Source: Bdellovibrio sp. ZAP7 (GTDB lineage: Bacteria; Bdellovibrionota_B; Oligoflexia; Oligoflexales; RGVZ01). From it: a DNA stretch of 64,000 nt. Every line of letters begins with the position of its first letter. The stretch's first letter is position 1. Below, piece by piece: positions 8,366-16,966 of the stretch. Both the position numbers and the translations under genes were made by a program. A model generated the notes under the pieces. It was given only the letters and a program-made list of their open reading frames with translations, was not told the DNA's origin and did no database searches. The stretch covers positions 1 to 64,000 of the forward strand of contig CAMDKS010000008.1 of NCBI GenBank assembly GCA_945900755.1, given 5' to 3'.

Positions 8366-9703
8366 ATGAGAAAACAAGAGGTCAGACTGGACCGTGAGTC
8401 AAAGACCGTCGAATACAAGCGAGAAATGCCTTCAAACCTCGCTGCTATCATAAAAACCTGCGTGGGATTTGCAAATACGGCTGGCGGAAAAATTATCGTC
8501 GGGGTGGAGGACAAGACGCTCGCCATCATAGGGACCTCTGAAAAGTCAATTGATTATGCAATGGAAGCCATCGCTAGCGCAGTCTACCAGTCCGTTAGTC
8601 CGCCGCTCGTACCGGAGGTCTACACGCAAATAATGGGTAACAAAGAGCTAATAATTGTTGAAATTTCGCGAGGTAGCAGCCCGCCCTATTTTGTCAAATC
8701 CCTAGGTTCAAAAAAAGGTGTGTATGTCCGTGTTGGACCGTCAACACGTGCCGCATCTGAAGAGTACATCGAGGAACTTTTAAGCATTAAGAGTCAAAGA
8801 TCATATGATTCTGAGCCATCTCCAATGGATGTCGAAGCTCTCGATTCGAGGCTTTTGCAGGAGGCCTTTGGTCGGGCTCCAAGTCAAAATCTACTTTTGT
8901 CAGAAAAAGTGTTACATCGGACGACTGGCAAGAATCTAATGACAACCAATGCGGCAGTTTTGGCGTTCGCTCACAATCCACAAGACACTATTGTTGAATC
9001 GGGAATTATATGCAGTCGTTTTAAAGGAATTGCAGGACGAGAGATCCTTGAAACTCTAGAGATAGACGGCCCCATCTCAGAGCAGATCACAAACGCGCTT
9101 TCATTTTTGGAACGTCACCTAGAGCGAAATTATCGCTTCCGGGGCGCTCGCCTTCGTGGCGAGTCATTGATACCACAAGATGCATTGAGGGAAGCGGTTG
9201 CAAATGCAGTCATTCACCGAAAATACCAGATCCCAGCGAGAATCAAGATCGCGATTTTTGACAACCGAATTGAGATTTTCAGCCCAGGAGGACTCCCAGG
9301 CTTGATTACTATCAATAATCTGGGCGATGGCAGCAGTCACCTGAGAAATCCGCTGTTAGCAAAATTTGCCCGACGTCTAAGGCTGGTTGAGAAACTAGGG
9401 TCAGGTATTCGACTCATGTTTGAATCCTGCGCAAAAGGTAAGGTCGTACCGCCAAGATTTTATGAGGATGGAGATTTTCTTAAAGTTGTATTTTCATATG
9501 AATCCGTTAAGGCCCCCACTGACGACCTATATAGCATCGTAAAAAATCTCTTCGCTGAGTCGCCGCAGGTACGCAGTCGAGATATCTTACAGTTAACGAA
9601 CGCATCAAGAAACACAGTCACGAACGTGCTCAATAGGTTGATCAAAGAAAAACTAATTAAACGATTTGGAAAAGGCGCGGGCGTTTACTATTCCTCGAAT
9701 TGA
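8366..9703 (+). CDS. AlbA_2 (Schlafen-type) domain transcriptional regulator
   Basis: A 445-residue protein. I chose ATG 8366 because GGGGA lies about 9 nt upstream, whereas GTG 8351 overlaps the repeat array and has no ribosome site. Residues about 8-125 form an AlbA_2 domain (SKTVEYKRE, GFANTAGGKIIVGVED, YVRVGPSTRAA). Residues about 250-360 match the HATPase_c_4 region often mis-named 'RecG-like' (REAVANAVIHRKYQ, IEIFSPGGLPG). The C-terminus (about 385-445) is a winged helix (TNASRNTVTNVLNRLIKEKLI). It has no helicase motifs. Such proteins are usually transcription regulators in accessory regions. It stands alone, next to a broken gene and a dispersed repeat, which fits horizontal gain. Confidence 0.85.
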   Translation: MRKQEVRLDRESKTVEYKREMPSNLAAIIKTCVGFANTAGGKIIVGVEDKTLAIIGTSEKSIDYAMEAIASAVYQSVSPPLVPEVYTQIMGNKELIIVEISRGSSPPYFVKSLGSKKGVYVRVGPSTRAASEEYIEELLSIKSQRSYDSEPSPMDVEALDSRLLQEAFGRAPSQNLLLSEKVLHRTTGKNLMTTNAAVLAFAHNPQDTIVESGIICSRFKGIAGREILETLEIDGPISEQITNALSFLERHLERNYRFRGARLRGESLIPQDALREAVANAVIHRKYQIPARIKIAIFDNRIEIFSPGGLPGLITINNLGDGSSHLRNPLLAKFARRLRLVEKLGSGIRLMFESCAKGKVVPPRFYEDGDFLKVVFSYESVKAPTDDLYSIVKNLFAESPQVRSRDILQLTNASRNTVTNVLNRLIKEKLIKRFGKGAGVYYSSN

Positions 9704-9824
9704 GTCTGGGTATTTTGTATTCGGCGTTAGCTCCAAATAGGTTTAGGATATTTTTAATACTAAGATGCGTGCGAAAATGAATAAAAACCACTCTCTCAAC
9801 ATTGCTGAACAAAGTGCGGGTAAC

Positions 9825-9854
9825 TAGTCGCTGGCGCGAAAGCGCCAGCGACTA
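9825..9854. terminator. stem-loop between convergent genes
   Basis: A perfect 13-bp stem (TAGTCGCTGGCGC 9825-9837 with 9842-9854) is closed by a GAAA tetraloop. On the plus strand a short ACTATTTT tract follows. It lies between the AlbA_2 gene (ends 9703) and hpf (ends 9888) and can serve both. Confidence 0.8.
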
Positions 9855-9887
9855 ACTATTTTGCAAAAATTTAAGATCGTCTCGCAA

Positions 9888-10301
9888 TTAGCTGCCGGAA
9901 ACTTTACGACGAGCGGCCTCGTACAATAAAATGTCTGCGGCATCAATTTCTGCGTTCTCATAGGAACGATCGGCGAAATTGATGACATTTTTTCTAGAGC
10001 TATTTCCCTTGTGATTTTTTATTTTCTCTTTTTGTTTGCGAAGATGCGTCTCGACTTTGGTGACCATGTGGTCAATGCTTCCATACATATCAGTACAGGT
10101 GTGCTCAACTTGAAACGAAAAGCCATCGCCAGCATTGAAGGCAATATGAGCTGTGTGATTATGACGATCCGCAGTAAAAGTAATATGGCAGTCCACAGGT
10201 TTTGATGCAAATTTTTGAATCTCCTGGTGAATTTTTTCCTCCGCATAGGTTTTTAACGAATCTGACGTTTCCATGTGTCTAAACGAAAACTGGAATCTCA
10301 T
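9888..10301 (-). CDS. hpf: ribosome hibernation-promoting factor (HPF/RaiA family)
   Basis: A 137-residue protein with the beta-alpha-beta fold of the S30AE family: MRFQFSFRHMETSDSLKTYA at the start, then CHITFTADRHNHTAHIAF and an amphipathic helix with DHMVTKVETHLRKQKEKIK. It binds the decoding region of the 30S subunit and inactivates or dimerises ribosomes in stationary phase. The start at 10301 is set by AGAAGGAG 5 nt upstream; a frame seven codons longer lacks support. The tail after residue 105 is a non-conserved acidic extension; the dimerisation domain of long HPF is absent, so this is the short type. It is divergent from recD2 across 240 bp. Confidence 0.9.
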   Translation of the reverse strand: MRFQFSFRHMETSDSLKTYAEEKIHQEIQKFASKPVDCHITFTADRHNHTAHIAFNAGDGFSFQVEHTCTDMYGSIDHMVTKVETHLRKQKEKIKNHKGNSSRKNVINFADRSYENAEIDAADILLYEAARRKVSGS

Positions 10302-10541
10302 GACCACTCCTTCTGCTGTCATTGACAGGCTCTAGTTGCATTGCTGCTTTAAAAACGGTTTTGTTAAGGGCATCTCATTGTCATTTCCTACATGGATCTC
10401 TTCGGCTAATCTGTGAAAGACTTAAAAATGGCCGACGGGGTGATTTTGTAACCGACCGTAATTGCTGTATTATTAATATTTCCATGTCATCAGCAAACGT
10501 CCTAGAGGTGGCCCCAAACCCATGTTAGACTCCCTTCCAAT

Positions 10542-12848
10542 ATGAAATTACCCGAAGAAAATATTTTCGAGAATAATCGTGGCCATCGCAGCGACAATCG
10601 TCACGACGACGAGACGATGGCCTCATTGGGCTCGCATGGGATGGCAGGAAAAGAGCAGTTTCACGCCGAAGTTGAGCGTGTCACCTATCGCAATGACGAA
10701 AATGGTTGGACCGTCCTCAAGGTGCGCAATATGGAAGACCAAGCTCTTGTAACGGTTACTGGGGCTTTGCCACCAGTTCAAGACGGAGAACATCTTCAAC
10801 TCATTGGACGTTGGTCCAGTCATTCGACTTATGGACGTCAATTCAAAGCCGACAGAGCCGTGCCTGTGCGACCCCAAACTCGCGCAGCGATTTTGCGATA
10901 TCTATGTTCTGGCATCATTAAAGGCATTGGCGATAAAACCGCTGAGAAAATTGTGAATCATTTTGGCCTTAATACATTCAAAATTCTTGATGAAAATCCA
11001 GGATGCTTATTACAAATTCCAAAAATTGGAAAAAAGAAGTCCTCCGAAATAATTGAGTCTTGGAAATCTCAAAAATCAATCGCCGATGTCATGATGTTTC
11101 TCAATAATCATGGAATCACCTTAAATTACGGAATGAAAATCATCAAAAAATACGGGGAAAGGGCGATTGAGATTATTTCTGCAAACCCCTACCAACTGGC
11201 CATTGACATCACTGGGATCGGATTTATTAAGGCGGATTCCATCGCAAAAAGCATCGGTATCGCTCCGGATTCGCCGGAGCGCATTCGCGCCGCCATTATT
11301 TATCAGATGTTACAAGCAGAGGAACGAGGGCATTGTTTTCAGACAACTCAGCAAATAACCGAACTGTTACAAGCCACCCTCGGTTTGACGGCCTTAAAAT
11401 TGGAAGAGCTTGTCCCCGCTCAGTTAGCTATTCTCGCAAGTTCAGGTTCACTATTGACAGAGCCAATGCGTCTGGCGGATCAAAACGTCACCTCTCATTG
11501 GCGCCCAGAACTCATGGCGGCGGAATATAATATTTCTGGCGCGATCGCTCGTCTCCTCAGTCGGCCAATAGATCCAGATAATATTCGAGTAGACCAATGG
11601 ATCTTACGTTACAATGAGGCCGCATCAGCACCTCTTTCTCCAGATCAAGCGGAGGCACTGCGTTGTGCGGCGGGTAGTCGCGTATACATTTTAACTGGCG
11701 GACCTGGTGTTGGAAAAACGACGACGGCCAATGCGATTATTCGCCTTTTTAAGGCCATGGGCAAAACTGTTTTGTTGACAGCACCAACTGGTCGAGCAGC
11801 ACAGAGATTAGGAGAGGTTTCTTCTGAGAAAGCTTGTACGATTCATCGGTTGCTAGAGTGGCAGCCAGCTGAAGCCGGATTTGCACGCAATGAATCCAAT
11901 CAACTGAAAGCGGATGTTATTATTTGTGATGAGTCGTCGATGCTAGATATTCGACTAGCGGATGCTCTGCTTTCGGCGACGCCGGATCACGCACAGGTTG
12001 TATTCATTGGGGATGTGGATCAGCTACCCTCGGTCGGTCCAGGCAACGTATTACGAGATATGATCAACTCCTCTAGAGTGCCGTGCACAAAGCTTAGGGA
12101 AATTTTTCGGCAAGCGGCGACGAGCTCTATTATTCGACATGCTCACGAAATCAATGAGGGCCTCGTGCCAAATTTTGTCACAGATGTGCCGACGGATTGT
12201 CAGTTTATAGAGGTAGACAGCAGCGATGAAATTCGCAGCGTCATCCGCACTCTTCTCACGGACGTGCTTCCCAATAAATATAATTTCGACCCCATTCGTG
12301 ACGTCCAGATTCTCTCCCCCATGAATCGTGGAGACTTGGGCACGCAGTCTCTCAATCAAGATCTTCAAGATCTGTTAAATCCAGATCCCAAAGGCCACCT
12401 TCGAGAAGAAGGAACACAGCTTCGAAGCGGAGACTTTCGGGCCGGAGACAAAGTTATTCAAACTGTAAATAATTATGAGCTTCAGGTGTTTAATGGTGAC
12501 ATTGGTTTTGTGAAAGCCACGAACGTGGAGGGCGGGAAGACGAAGGTGGTTTTTGCAGATGGTCGTATGGTGACCTATGAACGCGACCAAATTGACAGTC
12601 TTAGGCTTGCCTATGCGATCACGATTCACAAGTCTCAGGGCAGTGAATTTCCCGTGGTCATCCTTCCAACCTCCATGCAACATTACGTGATGCTACAAAG
12701 AAATTTGATTTACACGGGCTTGACTCGATCGCGTAAATTGGCGATTTTTATTGGAGCAAAAAAAGCGGTCGCTCACGCCGTTCGTAATAACAGCAGTACG
12801 TCTCGCCAAACCTACCTTGCTCATCGCATTCAACAGGACATTAGTTAG
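10542..12848 (+). CDS. recD2: RecD2-type ATP-dependent DNA helicase
   Basis: A 768-residue superfamily 1B helicase that unwinds DNA 5' to 3'; RecD2 works without RecBC in repair. The N-terminal OB-like domain (about 40-110, with NDENGWTVLKV) is followed by helix-hairpin-helix repeats (GIIKGIGDKTAEKIV, about 123-137; LLQIPKIGKKKSSEI, about 156-170). The motor has Walker A GGPGVGKTT (386-394), Walker B VIICDESSMLD, motif III GDVDQLPSVGPG and motif VI AYAITIHKSQGSEFP. Residues before about 34 are polar and not conserved, so the true start could be a later Met. The next gene starts 3 nt after the stop, suggesting co-transcription. Confidence 0.93.
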   Translation: MKLPEENIFENNRGHRSDNRHDDETMASLGSHGMAGKEQFHAEVERVTYRNDENGWTVLKVRNMEDQALVTVTGALPPVQDGEHLQLIGRWSSHSTYGRQFKADRAVPVRPQTRAAILRYLCSGIIKGIGDKTAEKIVNHFGLNTFKILDENPGCLLQIPKIGKKKSSEIIESWKSQKSIADVMMFLNNHGITLNYGMKIIKKYGERAIEIISANPYQLAIDITGIGFIKADSIAKSIGIAPDSPERIRAAIIYQMLQAEERGHCFQTTQQITELLQATLGLTALKLEELVPAQLAILASSGSLLTEPMRLADQNVTSHWRPELMAAEYNISGAIARLLSRPIDPDNIRVDQWILRYNEAASAPLSPDQAEALRCAAGSRVYILTGGPGVGKTTTANAIIRLFKAMGKTVLLTAPTGRAAQRLGEVSSEKACTIHRLLEWQPAEAGFARNESNQLKADVIICDESSMLDIRLADALLSATPDHAQVVFIGDVDQLPSVGPGNVLRDMINSSRVPCTKLREIFRQAATSSIIRHAHEINEGLVPNFVTDVPTDCQFIEVDSSDEIRSVIRTLLTDVLPNKYNFDPIRDVQILSPMNRGDLGTQSLNQDLQDLLNPDPKGHLREEGTQLRSGDFRAGDKVIQTVNNYELQVFNGDIGFVKATNVEGGKTKVVFADGRMVTYERDQIDSLRLAYAITIHKSQGSEFPVVILPTSMQHYVMLQRNLIYTGLTRSRKLAIFIGAKKAVAHAVRNNSSTSRQTYLAHRIQQDIS

Positions 12849-12851
12849 CGT

Positions 12852-14513
12852 ATGACTCAGCCGACGCACAACTCAACGCCTGACAAGCAACTCACAACCA
12901 TTACCGGCGTGGCCATTTTTTTGACCCTGGCCCTTGCTGTTCTATTTCCAATGGTCACAGATGAGGCGTACTATATCGAGTGGACCAGACGCTCCAGCTG
13001 GCCGTCACTTGGATTTTTTGATCATCCGCCGATGGTGAGTTGGATCGCCTCGGGAGTGCGTGTCTGGCACAATATTATGATTGCAAGAATCACCGTTTGG
13101 TTGACGTCTCTCATTGCGATTTATTATGTTTGGAAAACGGCTAAAATGATCACCCCAGATCGAGCCATGGTCGCCGTTGCCCTGCTCGTAACCACCATAG
13201 GTGGAATCGCCAATGGTTTTTTATTGACGCCCGATACCGGCCTAACTGTGATGTGGATTATCGCCCTTCATGAGGCCGTGGCTGCTGTGCGCCATGATCC
13301 GCGGCGGTGGCTGACAGCAGGTTTGGCTACCGGCCTTGGCATTCTTAGCAAGTACACGATGGTTCTCATCGGCCCGGTCTTTTTGTTCGGCCTAGTTCGC
13401 GACGCAAAAAAACAGCTCTTCACTCCTTGGCCCTACCTAGGAGGTGTCGTTTGCGTATTAATTTTAGTGCCTCATTTATGGTGGCAAAGCCAGAATGATT
13501 GGATCACTCCGAAGTATCAATTTGGTCATGGTTTTTCAGTCAAGCAAGAATTAAATTTCCATTCCTCACTTCCCAAAGCTGAAATGCCCGAGGCCGATTC
13601 GCAAACGATGCTTTTGCGCAATAATTTATTGGCCTCCTTGTCAAAAACTCGTGGCTTTGCCGAAGCAACACCAAAACAAAAACCAGACAAAAACGTGTGG
13701 GAACAGCGTTGGCAGTACTTGGGCGATTTTCTTGGAGGAGTGGCAGGACTTTGGGGTTTCTATACCTTGGCTGGCCTCTATTTTTTGGTCCATCATGTTC
13801 GCCGCTCTAGACTTGCAGGTTTGCCATTGACCGAGGCGGCGCTCCCTCGGCCCTCGGGTCTCGGAATGGTTGAAGCGAGTGCCTTTTTACCTTTGATATT
13901 TTTTGGTTTGGTTAGTCCATTTTCGAAAATTGAGGCTAACTGGCCTGCCATGCACATGGCGGCTCTGGCCATTTGGCTGACCTGGAGGTTTGCAATCCCG
14001 ACCCGCATGATTTCATGGATACTAGCTATCCATTTTATGGCTATATCCGCACTTTGCTTTGTCATTTTGTTTCCAGAAACGGTACCTAGCGTTCGAAAGA
14101 ATCGCATACTTCTCGAGGCAAAAGGCTACCCGCAACTTGGGGAGTTTGTGCGAGAATTTTATCCAAACCAAGTCGTTGCCGTGGACAGCTATCAGCTAAA
14201 ATCCGCGATTCGCTACTATGCGCCTGAAATTGAGGTGGCGCAGTGGCCAGGCATTACAAGGGGATCGGAATTTTCTAGAGGATTTGTGGATGACCTCGCC
14301 GTTGAAGATAAATTAATGAAACAGCCTACCTTGGTTTTATTTTCGATGAGCTCAACGCCACCAATTTTACGCGGATTTAAAGCCATATCGTTTGAGGGAC
14401 TTCGCATTTGTCCTGATGGGAGAATTGGAAAATTTAGCGTTATAAATCCTGTTTTACCCTGTGAATTTGGACTTCGAGAGTGGTGGATCACAAATTATCG
14501 AGCCGCTTTATAG
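12852..14513 (+). CDS. PMT/ArnT-like membrane glycosyltransferase
   Basis: A 553-residue integral membrane protein with about ten hydrophobic segments. After the first segment comes the conserved DEAYY-WTRRSSW-LGFFDHPPMVSW motif, with the acidic Asp-Glu pair and HPP typical of the PMT_2/GT83 family. Such enzymes transfer a sugar from an undecaprenyl- or polyprenyl-phosphate donor to lipid A, proteins or other acceptors on the periplasmic side. The soluble C-terminal part lies after about residue 420. The acceptor cannot be told from sequence. It starts right after recD2. A small hairpin (CCGCT-TTAT-AGCGG, 14503-14516) spans its TAG stop. Confidence 0.85.
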   Translation: MTQPTHNSTPDKQLTTITGVAIFLTLALAVLFPMVTDEAYYIEWTRRSSWPSLGFFDHPPMVSWIASGVRVWHNIMIARITVWLTSLIAIYYVWKTAKMITPDRAMVAVALLVTTIGGIANGFLLTPDTGLTVMWIIALHEAVAAVRHDPRRWLTAGLATGLGILSKYTMVLIGPVFLFGLVRDAKKQLFTPWPYLGGVVCVLILVPHLWWQSQNDWITPKYQFGHGFSVKQELNFHSSLPKAEMPEADSQTMLLRNNLLASLSKTRGFAEATPKQKPDKNVWEQRWQYLGDFLGGVAGLWGFYTLAGLYFLVHHVRRSRLAGLPLTEAALPRPSGLGMVEASAFLPLIFFGLVSPFSKIEANWPAMHMAALAIWLTWRFAIPTRMISWILAIHFMAISALCFVILFPETVPSVRKNRILLEAKGYPQLGEFVREFYPNQVVAVDSYQLKSAIRYYAPEIEVAQWPGITRGSEFSRGFVDDLAVEDKLMKQPTLVLFSMSSTPPILRGFKAISFEGLRICPDGRIGKFSVINPVLPCEFGLREWWITNYRAAL

Positions 14514-14526
14514 CGGACGATTCGGC

Positions 14527-15474
14527 TTAAAATCCGCGGTAGATGTCTTGTTTTTTTGCATCGACCAGCTCATTAGAAAGCCCTTTGTCAACGAGGTACT
14601 GGTTAATGGCATAGCGGGCAAAGCGAATATTGTATTTGCGAACTATTTCATAAGCGGCCCACATCATCTCATCAGCCGCTCCAAAACGCCGAGATGGATT
14701 GAACGCTAAGGCCTTTTGCAGCAGTGCAACAATCATTTTTGTCATTTTAGGATCGGCGGTATTGATTATGTCGAATCGAATTTTTTTCATGTTTGAAAAA
14801 TTGGTGGCATTTGATTTTGTGGCGGCAACAGCCTTTTGACCGACGATTAACTCATACAGCACCAGACCCGCACAGTAAAGATCTGTTGGTGGAGATATTC
14901 CTGATCCGGTAATATGCTCTGGAGCATAGTAACCAGGCGTGCCTAAAGAGTAATTTTTGTAGTCCTCGATTTCGACTTTGATGGATAGTCCAAAATCGGT
15001 CAAAGCCACCCGTCCATTTTTGTCTACGAGATAATTTGCGGCAGAGAGGTCAGAGTGAATGGTGTTGTGTAAATGGAGGTAGTCAACACCCTTCAGAATA
15101 TCAATGAGAATACAAAGTGCAACTAACGGAGGCATGCGTCCCGTTTTTTTGTACAGTGCGTATCCCGACCAGCCCTCAATAAATTCTGTAACGATGTAGC
15201 AATCCGGCGGATTAAAATACGCGTCCAGATAACTCACGATGTGACGATGACTGAAGCTCGACATAATGAGCAATTCGCGGTGAAAGTGCCCAAGCCGCTT
15301 TGGATCTTTCAAAAGCGCATCGTGTAAGATTTTAACCGCTACAGTTCTACCGGTGCGCTCGTCGAGAGCTTTAAAAACACGGCCTACGCCCCCGGCTCCA
15401 ACCTCCTCGATGAGTCGGTATGGCCCAAGATGTGTGGGTGCAGGTTTTAAATTTATGCGATGATCGGCAGCCAT
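14527..15474 (-). CDS. Ser/Thr protein kinase with variant HSD catalytic loop
   Basis: A 315-residue soluble Hanks-type kinase. Start 15474 is chosen for GGAG 4 nt upstream. The Gly loop is GAGGVGRV (26-33), VAVK gives Lys48, and the likely helix-C Glu is E67. The catalytic loop reads IHSDLSAAN: Asp142 and Asn147 are present but the usual Arg of HRD is Ser141. DFG is intact (160-162) and GTPGYYAPE is the activation-segment anchor. No transmembrane helix or PASTA domain follows; the C-terminal 50 residues are helical and not recognised. Loss of the HRD Arg usually means activation-loop phosphorylation is not needed. Substrates are unknown. It converges on the glycosyltransferase gene. Confidence 0.92.
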   Translation of the reverse strand: MAADHRINLKPAPTHLGPYRLIEEVGAGGVGRVFKALDERTGRTVAVKILHDALLKDPKRLGHFHRELLIMSSFSHRHIVSYLDAYFNPPDCYIVTEFIEGWSGYALYKKTGRMPPLVALCILIDILKGVDYLHLHNTIHSDLSAANYLVDKNGRVALTDFGLSIKVEIEDYKNYSLGTPGYYAPEHITGSGISPPTDLYCAGLVLYELIVGQKAVAATKSNATNFSNMKKIRFDIINTADPKMTKMIVALLQKALAFNPSRRFGAADEMMWAAYEIVRKYNIRFARYAINQYLVDKGLSNELVDAKKQDIYRGF

Positions 15475-15757
15475 ACGTCTCCAAAGGTGCATTCAAAAGC
15501 GGTTACAGGCTTTATCGGGCGGTTCTGGGCAAACTCCAGTCATCCAAGTTCCAATTTGGGCAAATACTCCGAAAGAAGTCTATGATTCAGGGAGTTTTGG
15601 CAAAGCAAAAAGCCTCAGTGTGGGTGTGTAAAGTGGCAAATCCCCAGCCTGATCGGCCGGTTCTCTGGGAATCATTGATTTGACCTTGACTATGAGGCAG
15701 GCTTGGGCAGAATGGATTGGCAATGAATATATGTGTGTCACAAGCGCATTGTTAAGT

Positions 15758-15833
<76 letters not shown>

Positions 15834-15875
15834 GTATTTTTTCGGGAGCAGGACTCCTAGTTCGGAATTAGCTGC

Positions 15876-16757
15876 ATGTCAATTCTTGAACGACATCCTT
15901 GGTCTCAATCCTTTCAGCTGTGGCTTACAGCAAACAACTTCAACCATCGAACATTTTCGTGGGCTCGGCCTATCGGAAAAAGTAAAATTCTCATGTTGGG
16001 TCGATTGAGCGGCGACTCTCGGCCGACGCTCATTTTTCTGCATGGTCTGGGTAATGACGCGTTGTTTCCTAACATTGGTTTTTTTCGTTATGTTTTGTCT
16101 ATGGGCTTCAATATTGTCACTTGTGATTTGGATGGCCACGGTATTGGGGGATCTACGGAATTTTCTTTCGCCAATTTCGATGGTTTTGTCGAAGACCTCG
16201 TCTGTCAGCTTGATAAATTAAACCAAGGTGTCGCCAAGTATCATTTCTGTGGCTATAGTTTCGGTGCTGTTTTGCAGTTAAATTTTGCGGTTCAACAACC
16301 TCAACGAGTGGCTTCTTTGACCCTTATCGGGATGCCGACAGATCTTTCCTTGCGGATATTGGTTGTCGCTGAAGCGTTGACCCCACTTTTCAAATCATAT
16401 CGCGAGGCTCTGGCTGATTATGGAATATTTGGAATCACTCCAGCCATCGGCTCGTTTAAACGAGATCTCTATCCGGTGCGACTGAGCAAAACAGAAACAG
16501 ACGATTACATCAGGGTGGCCGCAAAAATTATTTCGGACATCGGCCCTTTAGCCCTGCTTCCGAAAGTAGCTGTTCCAGCATTGTTAGTTGTAGGGTCCCT
16601 AGATTTTATTGCCAACCAAGAGTGCGGCCTCGAGGCGTTGCCTAACTTGCAAATAAAACATGTGACGCTGAAGGGTGAAACGCATTTTTCGACGATGATC
16701 AGTAAAGAGTTAGCCCATGCGTTTGTGGATTTTATTGAGACCCAGGGAGCCAAATAG
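15876..16757 (+). CDS. alpha/beta-hydrolase fold protein
   Basis: A 293-residue soluble protein with the alpha/beta-hydrolase core: oxyanion motif FLHGLGND, nucleophile elbow CGYSFGA (Ser), acid in VVGSLDFIAN (Asp) and His in GETHFSTM. A lid region lies between about 165 and 225. It probably hydrolyses an ester, thioester or similar bond; the substrate is unknown. The start ATG lies 43 nt after tRNA-Thr, and no strong Shine-Dalgarno is visible. No export signal is present. It stands alone before pruA. Confidence 0.82.
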   Translation: MSILERHPWSQSFQLWLTANNFNHRTFSWARPIGKSKILMLGRLSGDSRPTLIFLHGLGNDALFPNIGFFRYVLSMGFNIVTCDLDGHGIGGSTEFSFANFDGFVEDLVCQLDKLNQGVAKYHFCGYSFGAVLQLNFAVQQPQRVASLTLIGMPTDLSLRILVVAEALTPLFKSYREALADYGIFGITPAIGSFKRDLYPVRLSKTETDDYIRVAAKIISDIGPLALLPKVAVPALLVVGSLDFIANQECGLEALPNLQIKHVTLKGETHFSTMISKELAHAFVDFIETQGAK

Positions 16758-16920
16758 AATAGGACAAGCGGATTAGGCACTAGTCGAGAGGGGGAGCGAA
16801 ATCGGTTTAAGTCGTTGAAATAGAAGTAAAATTTAGGGGAGTTCGGTGGCTCTAAGAGCTTAAAGGTGTAGGGCCGGGGGGAGGTGTGACGAGTGCTGTG
16901 TTGCGCCCGCAATCTAAATA

Positions 16921-16934
16921 GGGCAATCTTGCCC
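16921..16934 (+). promoter_or_regulatory. possible operator upstream of pruA
   Basis: The inverted repeat GGGCAA-TC-TTGCCC lies 33-46 nt before the pruA ATG, in the usual place for a repressor or activator site or the 5' leader. It has 6-bp perfect arms. Regulatory function is inferred from position only. Confidence 0.4.
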
Positions 16935-16966
16935 AAGTCTGTCTTTTCGACTCAAAGGATTTAAAA

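Noticed and set aside
8366..9703. RecG helicase
   Set aside because: The C-terminal similarity commonly labelled RecG-like is a HATPase_c_4 region; no Walker A or helicase motifs are present.
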